In this document: positions 1-7,378 of the stretch, in pieces
How positions within the stretch are numbered: the stretch's first letter is position 1
Layout of the letters: each line of letters opens with the position of its first letter
Assembly: GCA_035265665.1 (NCBI GenBank)
Contig: DATFOK010000137.1
Location: forward strand, 1 to 45,669
DNA length: 45,669 bases
Direction: 5' to 3'
Origin: DASUPK01 sp035265665
GTDB lineage: Bacteria; Actinomycetota; Thermoleophilia; Solirubrobacterales; 70-9
Translations under genes and position numbers: made by a program
The notes under the pieces: model-generated
Told to the model about the DNA's origin: nothing
The model's database searches: none
Seen by the model: the letters and a program-made list of their open reading frames with translations, nothing else

Positions 1-434
1 TCGCTTCCATCCTCTCCTCCTTGGTGGATTGGCTGCGGCTTGCTGCCGCTCGATCATCGTGGCACAGGCGTGGACGGCTCGATGCTGCCAACCCTTCCCC
101 CCGGCCTGCCACCAGTGTCGACCTGCCCTTCCTTCGATCGGTTACTCCTCCCGCTTCGCGCGAGAAGGGAGCGCCAGTTCGAAATCCCTATTTTCCTTGA
201 GCGCCGCTTCTGGTCCAGAGCGGGGCCGATTTGTGTTGGTTAGAGCACGATTCGGACTGGCTAACAGGTTCAACCGACCCTACGCCTGCTTGTAAGTAAA
301 ACGACTGTGCGTCTGCTCACACCCCCGCTTAAGCGTGCGCATCCCACAGTCCGGCGGCCGGCATTCTCCTCGGGTGAGTTCGTACGTGGGAGCACCCACG
401 TATACGGGGGCACCTACGAAGGGAGAAGTGGACC
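1..434. other. Non-coding region upstream of the C1q-like gene
   Basis: I see no convincing gene here; the short open frames have no recognisable protein character. The only clear structure is near the right end, where a perfect hairpin and a degenerate second copy of it precede the next gene. Confidence 0.5.
383..418 (+). repeat. Perfect inverted repeat with a degenerate tandem copy
   Basis: TACGTGGG (383-390) and CCCACGTA (395-402) form a perfect 8-bp inverted repeat around AGCA. Immediately after it, ACGGGGGCACCTACG repeats the same layout imperfectly. The pair ends about 16 bases before the ATG at 435 and just before a GGGAGAAG ribosome binding site, so an operator or a 5' leader structure is possible. 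The function is inferred. Confidence 0.5.
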
Positions 435-1075
435 ATGCTGTCCAGACTCAGTTCCCATATCAGCCACAACGTGGTTGGCTACCTCGCGCTGTTCTTTGCC
501 CTAACGGGCGTCGCGTACGCCGCTGGCCCGCTCAAGTCCGGTGATCCGGCCGGAGGCGATTTGGCCGGGACCTACCCGAACCCGTCAGTCGCAAGCGGCG
601 CCGTCGACACCGCGAACTTCAGCAGCACGATTCCGGCGGCTCGGGCAATAGCGGGGTCTAGCCAGACGATTCCCAGTTCATCGGTGGTTGTCCTCAACTT
701 TGCCACCGAGGTTTACGACACTGCGGACCTATACAGCTCTTCGACAAATCCGTCTCGGCTTACGGCGCCGGTCGCGGGAATTTACCGAATCGCGGCTACC
801 GGGATTTGGGACAGCTTCAGCTCGACCGGGTCGCGCCGAGTGTGGGTGGAGGTGAACGCGAAACAGCCCACAACACCGTCGTTGCGCCCAGCTCGGCGGT
901 GTTCACGCAGAGCCTGTCAACCGACCTCGAACTGGTGGCGGGCGACTACGTGGAAGTCCTAGCTCTCCAGGACAGTGGGAGCGACAACGCCATCTCCACA
1001 CGTTCCTTCACGATGTCCTGGGTCGCGCCTGGTAGCTCTACCGCGACATCGCCACAAGAGGGCAACAGACAGGAC

Positions 1076-1144
1076 GGAATCCAGCCGAAGCCAGACGAGC
1101 TCGAGTCCCGGTATAGAGCCGGAATCCTGAGCCCAGACGAGCTC
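1076..1144 (+). repeat. Imperfect direct repeat of about 25 bases
   Basis: GGAATCC followed by CCAGACGAGCTC occurs at about 1076-1102 and again at about 1121-1144, separated by a few variable bases. The repeat lies between the broken C1q-like gene and the tRNA fragment, in sequence with no other content. It may be debris of a recombination event. Confidence 0.4.
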
Positions 1145-1160
1145 CACCGAACTCCCGCTC

Positions 1161-1207
1161 CGGTCTACGAAACCGAAGGTCACAGGTTCGAATCCTGTCG
1201 GGCGCGC
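1161..1207 (+). other. 3' fragment of tRNA-Arg (ACG); probable att site scar
   Basis: The sequence reads as a tRNA from the anticodon stem to the acceptor. It has anticodon stem CGGT/ACCG around the loop CTACGAA (anticodon ACG), variable loop AGGTC, T stem ACAGG/CCTGT around TTCGAAT, and 3' acceptor strand CGGGCGC. No D arm and no matching 5' acceptor strand GCGCCCG lie upstream, so this is not a working tRNA. Such 3' fragments are the usual product of integration by tyrosine recombinases, and the remains of one lie 3 kb downstream. Confidence 0.75.
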
Positions 1208-1306
1208 TCCTGGGGGTTCATCTCCAGCTCGCCGCCTCGGCGCGCTCACCGACTCTGACTTTGAGCCGTAGAAGGCGAAGGATCCTCGGTAGCTAGCCTG
1301 GGATGC

Positions 1307-1639
1307 GTGGCTTCTGCGCCGCGCGTCGAGCTTCTCTGGTGGCGTGAGTGCCCCTCCTGGGAGCGGGCGCTCGACATGTTGCGCGAGGCGATGGCGTACA
1401 AGGGACTCGATCCGGACTCGATCGAAGTGAGCGAGGTTGACACCGAGGCGGCGGCCCGGCGGCATGAGTTCGTTGGCTCACCGACGATCCGAGTGAACGG
1501 GGTGGACGTTCAGCCGCCCGTGGAGGGTGAGCCAACCGGGCTCGCTTGCCGCGTATACCGCCGCCGGGACGGGCGAACCTCACCGCTCCCCGATCCGGCG
1601 GACCTGCGCGAGGCGCTCGGAGCGGCCGCGCTCCGCTGA
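1307..1639 (+). CDS. Small thioredoxin-fold protein with CPSW motif
   Basis: This 110-residue protein begins with a beta strand, VELLWWRECPSW, that carries a single cysteine at the usual thioredoxin active-site position. Later GSPTIRVNGVDV gives the cis-Pro loop (SPT) typical of thioredoxin and glutaredoxin folds. Proteins like this are annotated as thioredoxin-like or DUF2703-like; the substrate is unknown. The start is taken as GTG because no in-frame ATG lies closer. It is followed after 18 bases by another thioredoxin-fold gene in the same direction, so the two are probably cotranscribed. With only one active-site cysteine it may act through a mixed disulfide rather than a CxxC cycle. Confidence 0.7.
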   Translation: MASAPRVELLWWRECPSWERALDMLREAMAYKGLDPDSIEVSEVDTEAAARRHEFVGSPTIRVNGVDVQPPVEGEPTGLACRVYRRRDGRTSPLPDPADLREALGAAALR

Positions 1640-1657
1640 CGGGATAGCCTGCCGCCG

Positions 1658-2188
1658 ATGCCGACTGCGATTGGGGAACGGGCCCCCGACTTCGAGCTCC
1701 CGGCCACCGACGGCGAGCGCCACGCGCTGAGCGCGGAAGGCGCCCCGGCGACGGTGGTCTACTGGACCTGCAACCACTGCCCCTATGCCCTCGCCTGGCA
1801 CGAGCGCCTCCTCGACGTCGCTCGCGACTATTCGGATCGCGGCGTGCGGGTGCTGGCGATCAACTCGAACGATCCCGAGCGATACCCGGCCGACTCGTTC
1901 GAGGCAATGGTCGAACGGGTCCAGCAAGAGGGCGGCTGGCCGCATCCCTACCTGTATGACGAGACCCAGCAGATCGCCCGCGAGTGGGGCGCAGAGCGGA
2001 CGCCGCACGTATTCGTGCTCGACGCAGGTTTGCAGCTGCGCTACCGAGGCGCTCCGGATGCCGACTACGACGATCCATCGCAGGACGCGGCCTGGCTTCG
2101 CGCCGCGCTCGACGCGGTGCTGGCCGGACAGGAGCCCGACCCGTCGGAGACCGAGGCCGAGGGCTGCACGATCAAGTGGAAGCCATGA
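1658..2188 (+). CDS. Redoxin/AhpC-TSA family thioredoxin-like protein
   Basis: This 176-residue protein starts GERAPDFELPATDG, the classic opening of redoxin-domain proteins, and has WTCNHCPYA as a CxxC redox centre near residues 37-42. TPHVFVLD supplies the cis-Pro loop. It matches the family of bacterial thioredoxin-domain proteins with a TCNHCP centre, which are cytoplasmic because no signal peptide is visible. The likely role is thiol-disulfide or peroxide chemistry, with the substrate unknown. The tail SETEAEGCTIKWKP has a third cysteine, a feature common in this family. It shares a short spacer with the preceding thioredoxin-fold gene. Confidence 0.82.
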   Translation: MPTAIGERAPDFELPATDGERHALSAEGAPATVVYWTCNHCPYALAWHERLLDVARDYSDRGVRVLAINSNDPERYPADSFEAMVERVQQEGGWPHPYLYDETQQIAREWGAERTPHVFVLDAGLQLRYRGAPDADYDDPSQDAAWLRAALDAVLAGQEPDPSETEAEGCTIKWKP

Positions 2189-2622
2189 AGCGATGACGGC
2201 CCGTCGAAGGCCGGTTCAGAAGCCGGACTGATCGATTGAGCCCCTGTCCCAGCACGTAGCTCTGGATTAGCCTCTTCTTCAGAGTTGGTTCCCGTTCCGT
2301 GCCGGCATTGCGCGAGAAGCGGACCGGCGACGGCCGAGCCCCAACGGCGAAGGCCGCGCAGACGCGGGCTCGAGGCCTGAGTGGGACCGCGGCGCGATGT
2401 ACCACACGCTGCTCACCATCGAGTTCCCGCCTCGATCGCCTCGTGCGCGAGCGCTCCCTGGAGCGCGAAGCGGCCTAGCCGGCTCCCGCGTAGGCACGTC
2501 GGGGCGCCGAGCTCGGCGCCTGAGGCATTCGACCTCACCGGAAGGTAGTGACCGCGACCGGGGGCAGCCGAAAGTACCGCTTTCCATGCAAAGCGGCGCT
2601 TCTCGTCAACAGCAGGAGTCGC
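2189..2622. other. Non-coding region with an inverted repeat
   Basis: I find no credible gene in these 434 bases, although they lie between genes that converge. The only structure seen is the hairpin repeat at 2577-2607, which is listed separately. Confidence 0.5.
2577..2607 (-). repeat. NTF2-array repeat, copy 1 (hairpin)
   Basis: CCGCTTT (2577-2583) and AAAGCGG (2590-2596) form a perfect 7-bp inverted repeat. Read on the minus strand, the unit GACGAGAAGCG-CGCTTTGCATGGAAAGC recurs almost unchanged at 3868-3898, and its core recurs at about 19331-19350. Here it sits 3' of an NTF2-like gene and could act as a terminator. Elsewhere the unit lies upstream of such genes, so this copy may instead be the leader of a lost gene. 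Confidence 0.55.
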
Positions 2623-3021
2623 CTACTCCGACAGCCCTGCGGCTTCGAGGGCGTCTTGTTCGCTTTCATACATCTGCCAGCGAACGACCCGTCCATCGCG
2701 CCACTCAGAGATCTGCCAGACGAACTCTTCGAGGGGCGTGGCGCTGCCTTCGCCGTGGGCACTGTTGCGCAGCTCGGACACTGTCAGGTCCCCGGCCTCG
2801 CGCACCCAGACGACCTCGATCCTGAAGTCAGGGAAGACACCGAGCAGATCCTTCCACCACTCCCGTGTGCCGTCGTGCCCTCGATAGGAGCCGCCCTCGA
2901 TCGCTAGGACTCGAGAGATCCCAACCACGTCAGGATGGGCCAGCGCGAGAAATCCCTCAAGGTCGCGCTTGTTGAAAGCCTCGATGCCCCGCCGGTACAG
3001 CTCGACGTTCTCCTCCGACAT
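2623..3021 (-). CDS. NTF2/SnoaL-like protein
   Basis: This 132-residue protein has the standard layout of a single SnoaL-like (nuclear transport factor 2 fold) domain. It runs from MSEENVELYRRGIEAFNKRD through DVVGISRVLAIEGGSYRGHD to the C-terminal strand WRDGRVVRWQMY and the closing EQDALEAAGLSE. These cone-shaped alpha+beta domains bind small hydrophobic ligands or act as isomerases, but this expanded actinobacterial subgroup has no assigned reaction. It is the last gene of a minus-strand tandem array. Its ATG lies 3 bases after the stop of the preceding gene, and the ribosome binding site GGAG is contained in the last codons of that gene, so translation is probably coupled. Confidence 0.85.
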   Translation of the reverse strand: MSEENVELYRRGIEAFNKRDLEGFLALAHPDVVGISRVLAIEGGSYRGHDGTREWWKDLLGVFPDFRIEVVWVREAGDLTVSELRNSAHGEGSATPLEEFVWQISEWRDGRVVRWQMYESEQDALEAAGLSE

Positions 3022-3024
3022 CGC

Positions 3025-3840
3025 CTACTCCGACAGCCCGGCGGCTTCGAGGGCTTCCTCGCTCGATCTGAAGGTCTGGACACGGCTCACGCGGCCCTGC
3101 TTGAGATCGAAGAGCTGGAACAGGGGGTCCTCCATCGGGATGCGGCTTGCGTGACCAACGAGCACGGAACGCCCCCGCATCAGTACGCGGTCCTCGCTGA
3201 CGCTTTCGATGCCGTCGACCTCGACGTGCCACTCATCCCCAGTTTCGAGCACCTCGTCCATGAAGCGGCGGACGCCGCCCACCCCACGATGGGTTCCGCC
3301 GCCAGGGAACTCGGGCGGGTCGGACCACTCGAAGTCCGGGTGATGATGCGACTCCCATGCCGCCCAGTCGCGGCTGTTGAAAGCCTCAAAGACCTGGCGC
3401 ACGGTCTCGACGTTCTCCTCCGACATCGCCCACTCCCGCAGTCCGGCGGCTTCGAGGGCGGCGTCCCTTTCCGTGAATCCCAGCCATCGAACGATGCGGC
3501 CGTCCCGCACAGTCCACACGCTCAAAGCGTCCCAAGTCGTCTCCACGCCACTTTGCTTGCCACGGCCGCTCAGGGTGAAGGAGGTGAACACCTCGTCTCC
3601 GGCGTCGATGAGCTCGTGGACCTCGACATGCGGGTCGTCGAACTCCCCCCAGAACCACTCGTTGATCCGTCTGAACCCTTCTGGGCCTCGCTGAACGCTC
3701 GCGAGGTCGGGGATGAGGGCTCCGGAAGGCACGAATTCGAAGTCCGGTGGAGGATCCGCAATCTCTATCGCGCCCTCGACGTCGCCGCGGTTGAGGGCCT
3801 CGACCATCCGCCGAAACACCTCCACGTTCTCCTCCGACAT
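3025..3840 (-). CDS. Double-domain NTF2/SnoaL-like fusion protein
   Basis: This 271-residue protein is two complete NTF2-like domains end to end. Domain 1 runs from MSEENVEVFRRMVEALNRGD to RDAALEAAGLRE, and domain 2 from MSEENVETVRQVFEAFNSRD to SEEALEAAGLSE. The join reads GLRE-W-A-MSEENVE. At the neighbouring junction (3021-3025) the same position is a TAG stop, so the fusion is explained by TAG becoming TGG. The internal ATG keeps a GGGAG ribosome binding site, so domain 2 may also be made alone. The two domains differ considerably in sequence, which suggests an old duplication. The ligand or reaction is unknown. Confidence 0.82.
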   Translation of the reverse strand: MSEENVEVFRRMVEALNRGDVEGAIEIADPPPDFEFVPSGALIPDLASVQRGPEGFRRINEWFWGEFDDPHVEVHELIDAGDEVFTSFTLSGRGKQSGVETTWDALSVWTVRDGRIVRWLGFTERDAALEAAGLREWAMSEENVETVRQVFEAFNSRDWAAWESHHHPDFEWSDPPEFPGGGTHRGVGGVRRFMDEVLETGDEWHVEVDGIESVSEDRVLMRGRSVLVGHASRIPMEDPLFQLFDLKQGRVSRVQTFRSSEEALEAAGLSE

Positions 3841-3867
3841 CGCCCACGCAGTATCTCGCGGAAACCG

Positions 3868-3898
3868 CAGCTTTCCATGCAGAGCGCCGCTTCTCGTC
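3868..3898 (-). repeat. NTF2-array repeat, copy 2 (leader)
   Basis: On the minus strand this reads GACGAGAAGCGGCGCT then CTGCATGGAAAGC, nearly identical to copy 1. It lies between the truncated NTF2 fragment and the ATG of the fusion gene. It is followed by GATACTGCG and, about 7 bases later, the ATG at 3840. The same GATACTGCG-to-ATG arrangement precedes the NTF2 gene at 19376. Confidence 0.55.
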
Positions 3899-3906
3899 CA
3901 AAGCGG

Positions 3907-4011
3907 CTATTCGAGCAGCCCGGCGGCTTCGAGGGCGGAGGCGTGATCAAAGAAGAACTCAAGCATGATGATCTTGCCGTCTCGGAAAGCCCGTCCAACG
4001 TCAAAGCCGTC
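3907..4011 (-). pseudogene. C-terminal fragment of a third NTF2/SnoaL-like gene
   Basis: On the minus strand an open stretch of 34 codons ends FRDGKIIMLEFFFDH then ASALEAAGLLE and a TAG stop. This is the typical last strand and tail of the array's proteins. An in-frame TAG lies directly upstream at 4012-4014, and no N-terminal part follows; the sequence beyond belongs to a hairpin and an integrase remnant. The gene has therefore lost its first three quarters, probably when the neighbouring mobile element inserted or decayed. Confidence 0.65.
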
Positions 4012-4057
4012 CTACTGGACGCGGACGGCGATCCGACAGCGAATCCTCTTACCCTAA

Positions 4058-4092
4058 GCGGAGAAGCCCCCGGCGTCACAGGGGCTCTCCGC
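4058..4092. terminator. Strong GC-rich hairpin
   Basis: GCGGAGAAGCCCC (4058-4070) can pair with GGGGCTCTCCGC (4081-4092) across a 10-base loop with one bulged base. No clear T-run follows. It lies between the NTF2 fragment and the integrase remnant and could be a terminator or a piece of the former element's end. The function is inferred from structure only. Confidence 0.45.
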
Positions 4093-4115
4093 AAATCGGC
4101 CAGCCCAGCGCGGCC

Positions 4116-4326
4116 CGCTCTGGCGGCTACTGGTACTTCTACGTGCACCTGGGCTTCACCGACGAGCTGACTGCCTACCAGCTCGGTCACGCCGACGCGA
4201 AGCTGGTGCGCGACCTTTACGGCCACGACAAGGCCGACGCTGGAGCGGCTCAAGCGCGGCGCCCGCACCGAGGTCCGGGCGATCCGTGCCACATCGCTGC
4301 CACATGCTCTCGGGGAATCCGCATGA
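4116..4326 (+). pseudogene. Tyrosine recombinase (integrase) C-terminal remnant
   Basis: One frame reads FTDELTAYQLGHADAKLVRD then LYGHDKADA. This matches the end of the phage integrase catalytic domain: the LGH box followed about 11 residues later by the nucleophilic tyrosine in LYGH. Near 4238-4242 the frame breaks, and the expected tail LERLKRGARTEVRAIR continues one base out of phase to a TGA at 4324-4326. The catalytic Arg and the N-terminal DNA-binding part are absent. It is therefore a truncated, frameshifted remnant, which fits with the tRNA-Arg fragment 3 kb upstream. Confidence 0.68.
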
Positions 4327-4373
4327 GCAGTGGCGTTCACCCCAACTTGTACCGTTCGCCCCGATTCCTCACC

Positions 4374-7346
4374 TCACCTCGGCGGCAGGACCCGGAATTT
4401 CCTGACCGCCGGGGTCGCGTCGGTCCCACCGATGCCAACCGCCCTCACCTTCAGCTTGTGCTTGCCGGGCCGCAGCTTGGGCGTCCTGAAGGGCGAGGCG
4501 CAGGGCGTGAATTTGCCCATGTCGAGCTTGCACTGGAAGGTCGCGGTCGGATCGCTGGAGGCGAACTTGAACTTCGGCTGCGCCTTGCGCGTCTTCTTCG
4601 GCCCCTTGGTGATCGTCGTCTCCGGTGGCGCCGGCTGCGCCGGCTTCGGCACAAGGACGGAGAAGCCCCGCGTCGCCACCGCCGAGTTGTTCGCCGCGTC
4701 GGTCGCCTGCGCCCTGAACGTGTAGGAGCCCTCCCCGAGCGGGCTCGTGGGCGTGTCGCTGTTGCTCGGGCCGGAGCACGGGCGGAAGCTCGGCGTGCCC
4801 GTGTCGATCGAGCACCCGAAGGTGAGCGGTCCGACGCTGTCGCTGCCGCTGAAGGTGAACGTGGGGGCCTGATCGGAGGTCGTCCCGGTTGGTCCGGAAT
4901 CCACGCTGACCGTCGGTGGAGTGGAGTCCTCCACATAGGTGACCGGGGTCGGGGAGCAGTTCGAGTCGAGGTTCGCGACGCTGGTCGCCTGCGCGAAGAA
5001 GTCCTTCGTCGAGTCGTCGGCCACCGTCACGGGGATTCCCGGGGAGGCGAACGCAGTAGCCGAACCGGTGGCAACGGGAGAGCTCGTGCAGGTCGGGTCG
5101 TCCGCGTAGATGCTGACGTCGGAGCCGCAGTCCGCCGCGGATCCGAAGACCGTCGGTGAGTTGTCGTTTGCGGGTGACGGCGGGCTGGTCCCCTGCGGGT
5201 TGGGCGTGGCGGCGGGCGTCGCGTCGCTGCCCACGATCAGGGCGTGCGAGCAGGTGGTCGACTGACCGTCGGGATTGGTGATCGTGATCGAGGCGAAGCC
5301 GGGTGTGGCGGCGGACGTGTCCAGGTCGAGCGTCAGGTGAGTCGGGTCGGTGACCGCGATGTCGCTGACCACCACGCCGTTGCCGACGGTGGCGGAGATG
5401 TGCTCATAGTCGGGAGGTCCGGGATCGGTGTTATCGAAGAATCCGGCCCCTCCGGTCGAGACGCCGGTGATCTGCACGCTCTGCGGATTGACGTCCATCG
5501 GGACCGTGTCCGGCGAGGCCTCGGCCGGGACCGCGGGGGGCGGCGCCTTCAGCTGAATAACGCGGACCCCCCAGACGTTCTGCGCGCTGGTGTACTCCTG
5601 GAAGGTCCAGAAGGTTTGGTTGTCGGTGGGATCGACGACCGTCTGCGAGTAGTCGCCCCAGCGGCGAGGTGTTCCCGACCCGAGGTTGTAGGTGCCTCCT
5701 GGGCTCTGCGTGATCTGGAAGGCCTCCGTCGTGCCCAGGGGGTCCCCGAACAACCGTCCCGACGAGGCGACCCCAGCCTGATGAGTGACTCCGGCCGTGC
5801 TGGCGTTGATCGAGGCGTGTCCCTGCCCGTTCATCGCGATCGACGGGATCCAGAACTGCCTAGGGTTGGACGCCGCCGGATCGAAGAGCGTGCCGGACTG
5901 GACGAGCGAGGGAGTGCTGTCGAGGTCGCCAAGCTGATACCAGCGGGAGCCGGCGCGGTCGCCGGCCGCGGTCGAGATGCCGGAGGAGTTGACCAGAATG
6001 TTGTGGGCCGTCCACAGAGTGTCCGTCCCGTTGGGGTCCCGTCCGATCATCGCTTCGAATAACCGGTCATCGAGCGCGTCAAGGCCGCCAGTCGTGCCCT
6101 GCGCCGGTACGGAGAACGGCGTGGGTGCGAACGTCGTTGGGACCGAGACGGTCAGGTTGCCCGAGATTGTCGGGGTGCCGCCCGGATCGCTGATACGGCG
6201 GACATCGAGCCGGCTGAAGAAGGTCGCGTCGGGCCCGACGATGTAGCCGGAACCGACGCTCGGGACCATGTTCGTGGCGGGCTGAGGAGAGACCGGGCCC
6301 TGTCCGCCGGAGATCAGATTGCGGAATGCGGTGACGACGATGGGGCCGGCTCCCAGCACGGAGGATTTCCTGATCACGTAGGCTGTTGTGCCTGCGAAGC
6401 CCGACGCGAACTCGTTGACTCCGATGTAGATCGCGTTCGCGTCCACTCCCATCTGCGGGTAGTCGGCGAAACGAGGGCTTGCGGACGGCGGCGGGGCGGC
6501 CTGGTTGAAGAAGAAATAGGTGAAGTCGCTCGTGCTCGTGATCGTGGGGCCGTCGCTGACAGCGAGCATGATCCGGTTGTTGGTTCCCTCGAGGTTGATC
6601 CCGGACACGATCCAGCGCTGGGAGAGGCGGTCGTACTCCACCTCCGGGTCGGTCGGCTCGCTGCCGTTGCGCACAGGCGCCCAGAAGGCCGCGTCACTGA
6701 CGTTGAGACCGCCAGGGTTCCCCTGCTTGTCGAACACCTTGATGCGGCCGTTGACGAAGACGAGCACCTGACTCGGGCCCACGGCTCCCATGGAATCCGG
6801 GGGGACGAACCCGGACTCGTTGCTCTGCACCGCGAGGAAGTTCGTGGAGGGGTTGACTGCCTGGCGGGGGATGATCGCCGCGCCTCCGATCCGCTGTTGC
6901 CGGGCCGAGGTGCCGGACCGCTTCGGAGGCAATCCCTCTCCCTCAACTCCGATCGGCTCGGGCTTCTCCCGGATGTTGGCTTCTGCCTCGCCCTCCTCGC
7001 GAGCGGCCTCTTCCTCCCCGGTGGCGTCTTCTTCCTCCTCGGGAGTGGCCTCTTCCTCCCCGGGCTCCTCTCCCTCCTCCCGGGCGGCCTCAGCCTCCTC
7101 AGCGGCGGCCTGCTGGCCGGCGATCCTCTCCGTCCTCCGGCGCTCTATCTCAGGATGCCGGTCGCGGTAGCGCTGACGCGCCTTGATCGACGCCACGCTC
7201 TGGGTCACGCCGGGAGCGCCAACGAAGGGCTTCCCCCTCGCAGCCTCGGCCTCCTGCCGATCGGTGCCCCCGGAGCGAACCAGCACCACAACCAATGCCA
7301 CCAGCGCAACCACGAAGAGCACCGCAACGATTGCGCGACGCTTCAT
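4374..7346 (-). CDS. Large secreted or membrane-anchored protein with Ig-like C-terminus
   Basis: This 990-residue protein opens with a short basic start and one hydrophobic helix (about residues 4-24), a signal peptide or type II anchor. A Glu/Ala-rich, very acidic linker follows (about residues 75-130). The central 450 residues include SNESGFVPPDSMGAVGPSQV, GDYSQTVVDPTDNQTFWTFQ and SRWYQLGDLD, and look like a beta-propeller-type extracellular module. The C-terminus carries several beta-sandwich repeats, two of them with the paired cysteines seen in TFGCSIDTG...FRPC and FQCKLDMGKFTPC. The C-terminal repeats resemble the Ig-like or HYR-like domains common in secreted proteins of this lineage. 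No catalytic motif is evident. The gene downstream of it in map order (7379-8293) also encodes a secreted protein, 32 bases away on the same strand. Confidence 0.8.
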   Translation of the reverse strand: MKRRAIVAVLFVVALVALVVVLVRSGGTDRQEAEAARGKPFVGAPGVTQSVASIKARQRYRDRHPEIERRRTERIAGQQAAAEEAEAAREEGEEPGEEEATPEEEEDATGEEEAAREEGEAEANIREKPEPIGVEGEGLPPKRSGTSARQQRIGGAAIIPRQAVNPSTNFLAVQSNESGFVPPDSMGAVGPSQVLVFVNGRIKVFDKQGNPGGLNVSDAAFWAPVRNGSEPTDPEVEYDRLSQRWIVSGINLEGTNNRIMLAVSDGPTITSTSDFTYFFFNQAAPPPSASPRFADYPQMGVDANAIYIGVNEFASGFAGTTAYVIRKSSVLGAGPIVVTAFRNLISGGQGPVSPQPATNMVPSVGSGYIVGPDATFFSRLDVRRISDPGGTPTISGNLTVSVPTTFAPTPFSVPAQGTTGGLDALDDRLFEAMIGRDPNGTDTLWTAHNILVNSSGISTAAGDRAGSRWYQLGDLDSTPSLVQSGTLFDPAASNPRQFWIPSIAMNGQGHASINASTAGVTHQAGVASSGRLFGDPLGTTEAFQITQSPGGTYNLGSGTPRRWGDYSQTVVDPTDNQTFWTFQEYTSAQNVWGVRVIQLKAPPPAVPAEASPDTVPMDVNPQSVQITGVSTGGAGFFDNTDPGPPDYEHISATVGNGVVVSDIAVTDPTHLTLDLDTSAATPGFASITITNPDGQSTTCSHALIVGSDATPAATPNPQGTSPPSPANDNSPTVFGSAADCGSDVSIYADDPTCTSSPVATGSATAFASPGIPVTVADDSTKDFFAQATSVANLDSNCSPTPVTYVEDSTPPTVSVDSGPTGTTSDQAPTFTFSGSDSVGPLTFGCSIDTGTPSFRPCSGPSNSDTPTSPLGEGSYTFRAQATDAANNSAVATRGFSVLVPKPAQPAPPETTITKGPKKTRKAQPKFKFASSDPTATFQCKLDMGKFTPCASPFRTPKLRPGKHKLKVRAVGIGGTDATPAVRKFRVLPPR

Positions 7347-7378
7347 GCGGAGGCGAGTCTAGAGGCGCTCACGGCTGC

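Larger units (their letters stand above)
435..1258 (+). pseudogene. Secreted C1q-like surface protein, frameshifted
   Basis: The ATG at 435 follows a good ribosome binding site. The N-terminus has a hydrophobic segment (about residues 14-30, ending GVAYAA) that looks like a signal peptide or anchor. A GGDLAGTYPNPSVA motif of tail-fibre and cell-surface proteins follows, then a C1q/TNF-like beta-sandwich (TAPVAGIYRIAATGIW). After RRVWVEVNA, near 862-885, this frame loses similarity, and the expected C-terminus (VAPSSAVFTQSLSTDLELVA, then RSFTMSWVAPGS) continues in another frame up to 1258. A single indel explains this. The second frame has no stop after the domain and runs through a tRNA fragment, so the 3' end is also rearranged. 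It is probably inactive unless the indel is a sequencing error. Confidence 0.75.

Noticed and set aside
29..295. Open frame of 88 codons at the left edge
   Set aside because: Composition is Arg/Pro/Ser-rich without domain character, there is no ribosome binding site, and another frame overlaps it.
1161..1207. A functional tRNA-Arg gene
   Set aside because: No D arm or 5' acceptor strand is found upstream, and position 27-43 of the anticodon stem does not pair.
2279..2587. Minus-strand open frame of 102 codons
   Set aside because: It has Arg/Pro/Ser-rich composition, runs into a repeat hairpin and lacks a ribosome binding site.
4143..5159. Plus-strand open frame of 338 codons
   Set aside because: Only its first 30 codons, the integrase remnant, have character; the rest is antisense to the 990-residue secreted protein.
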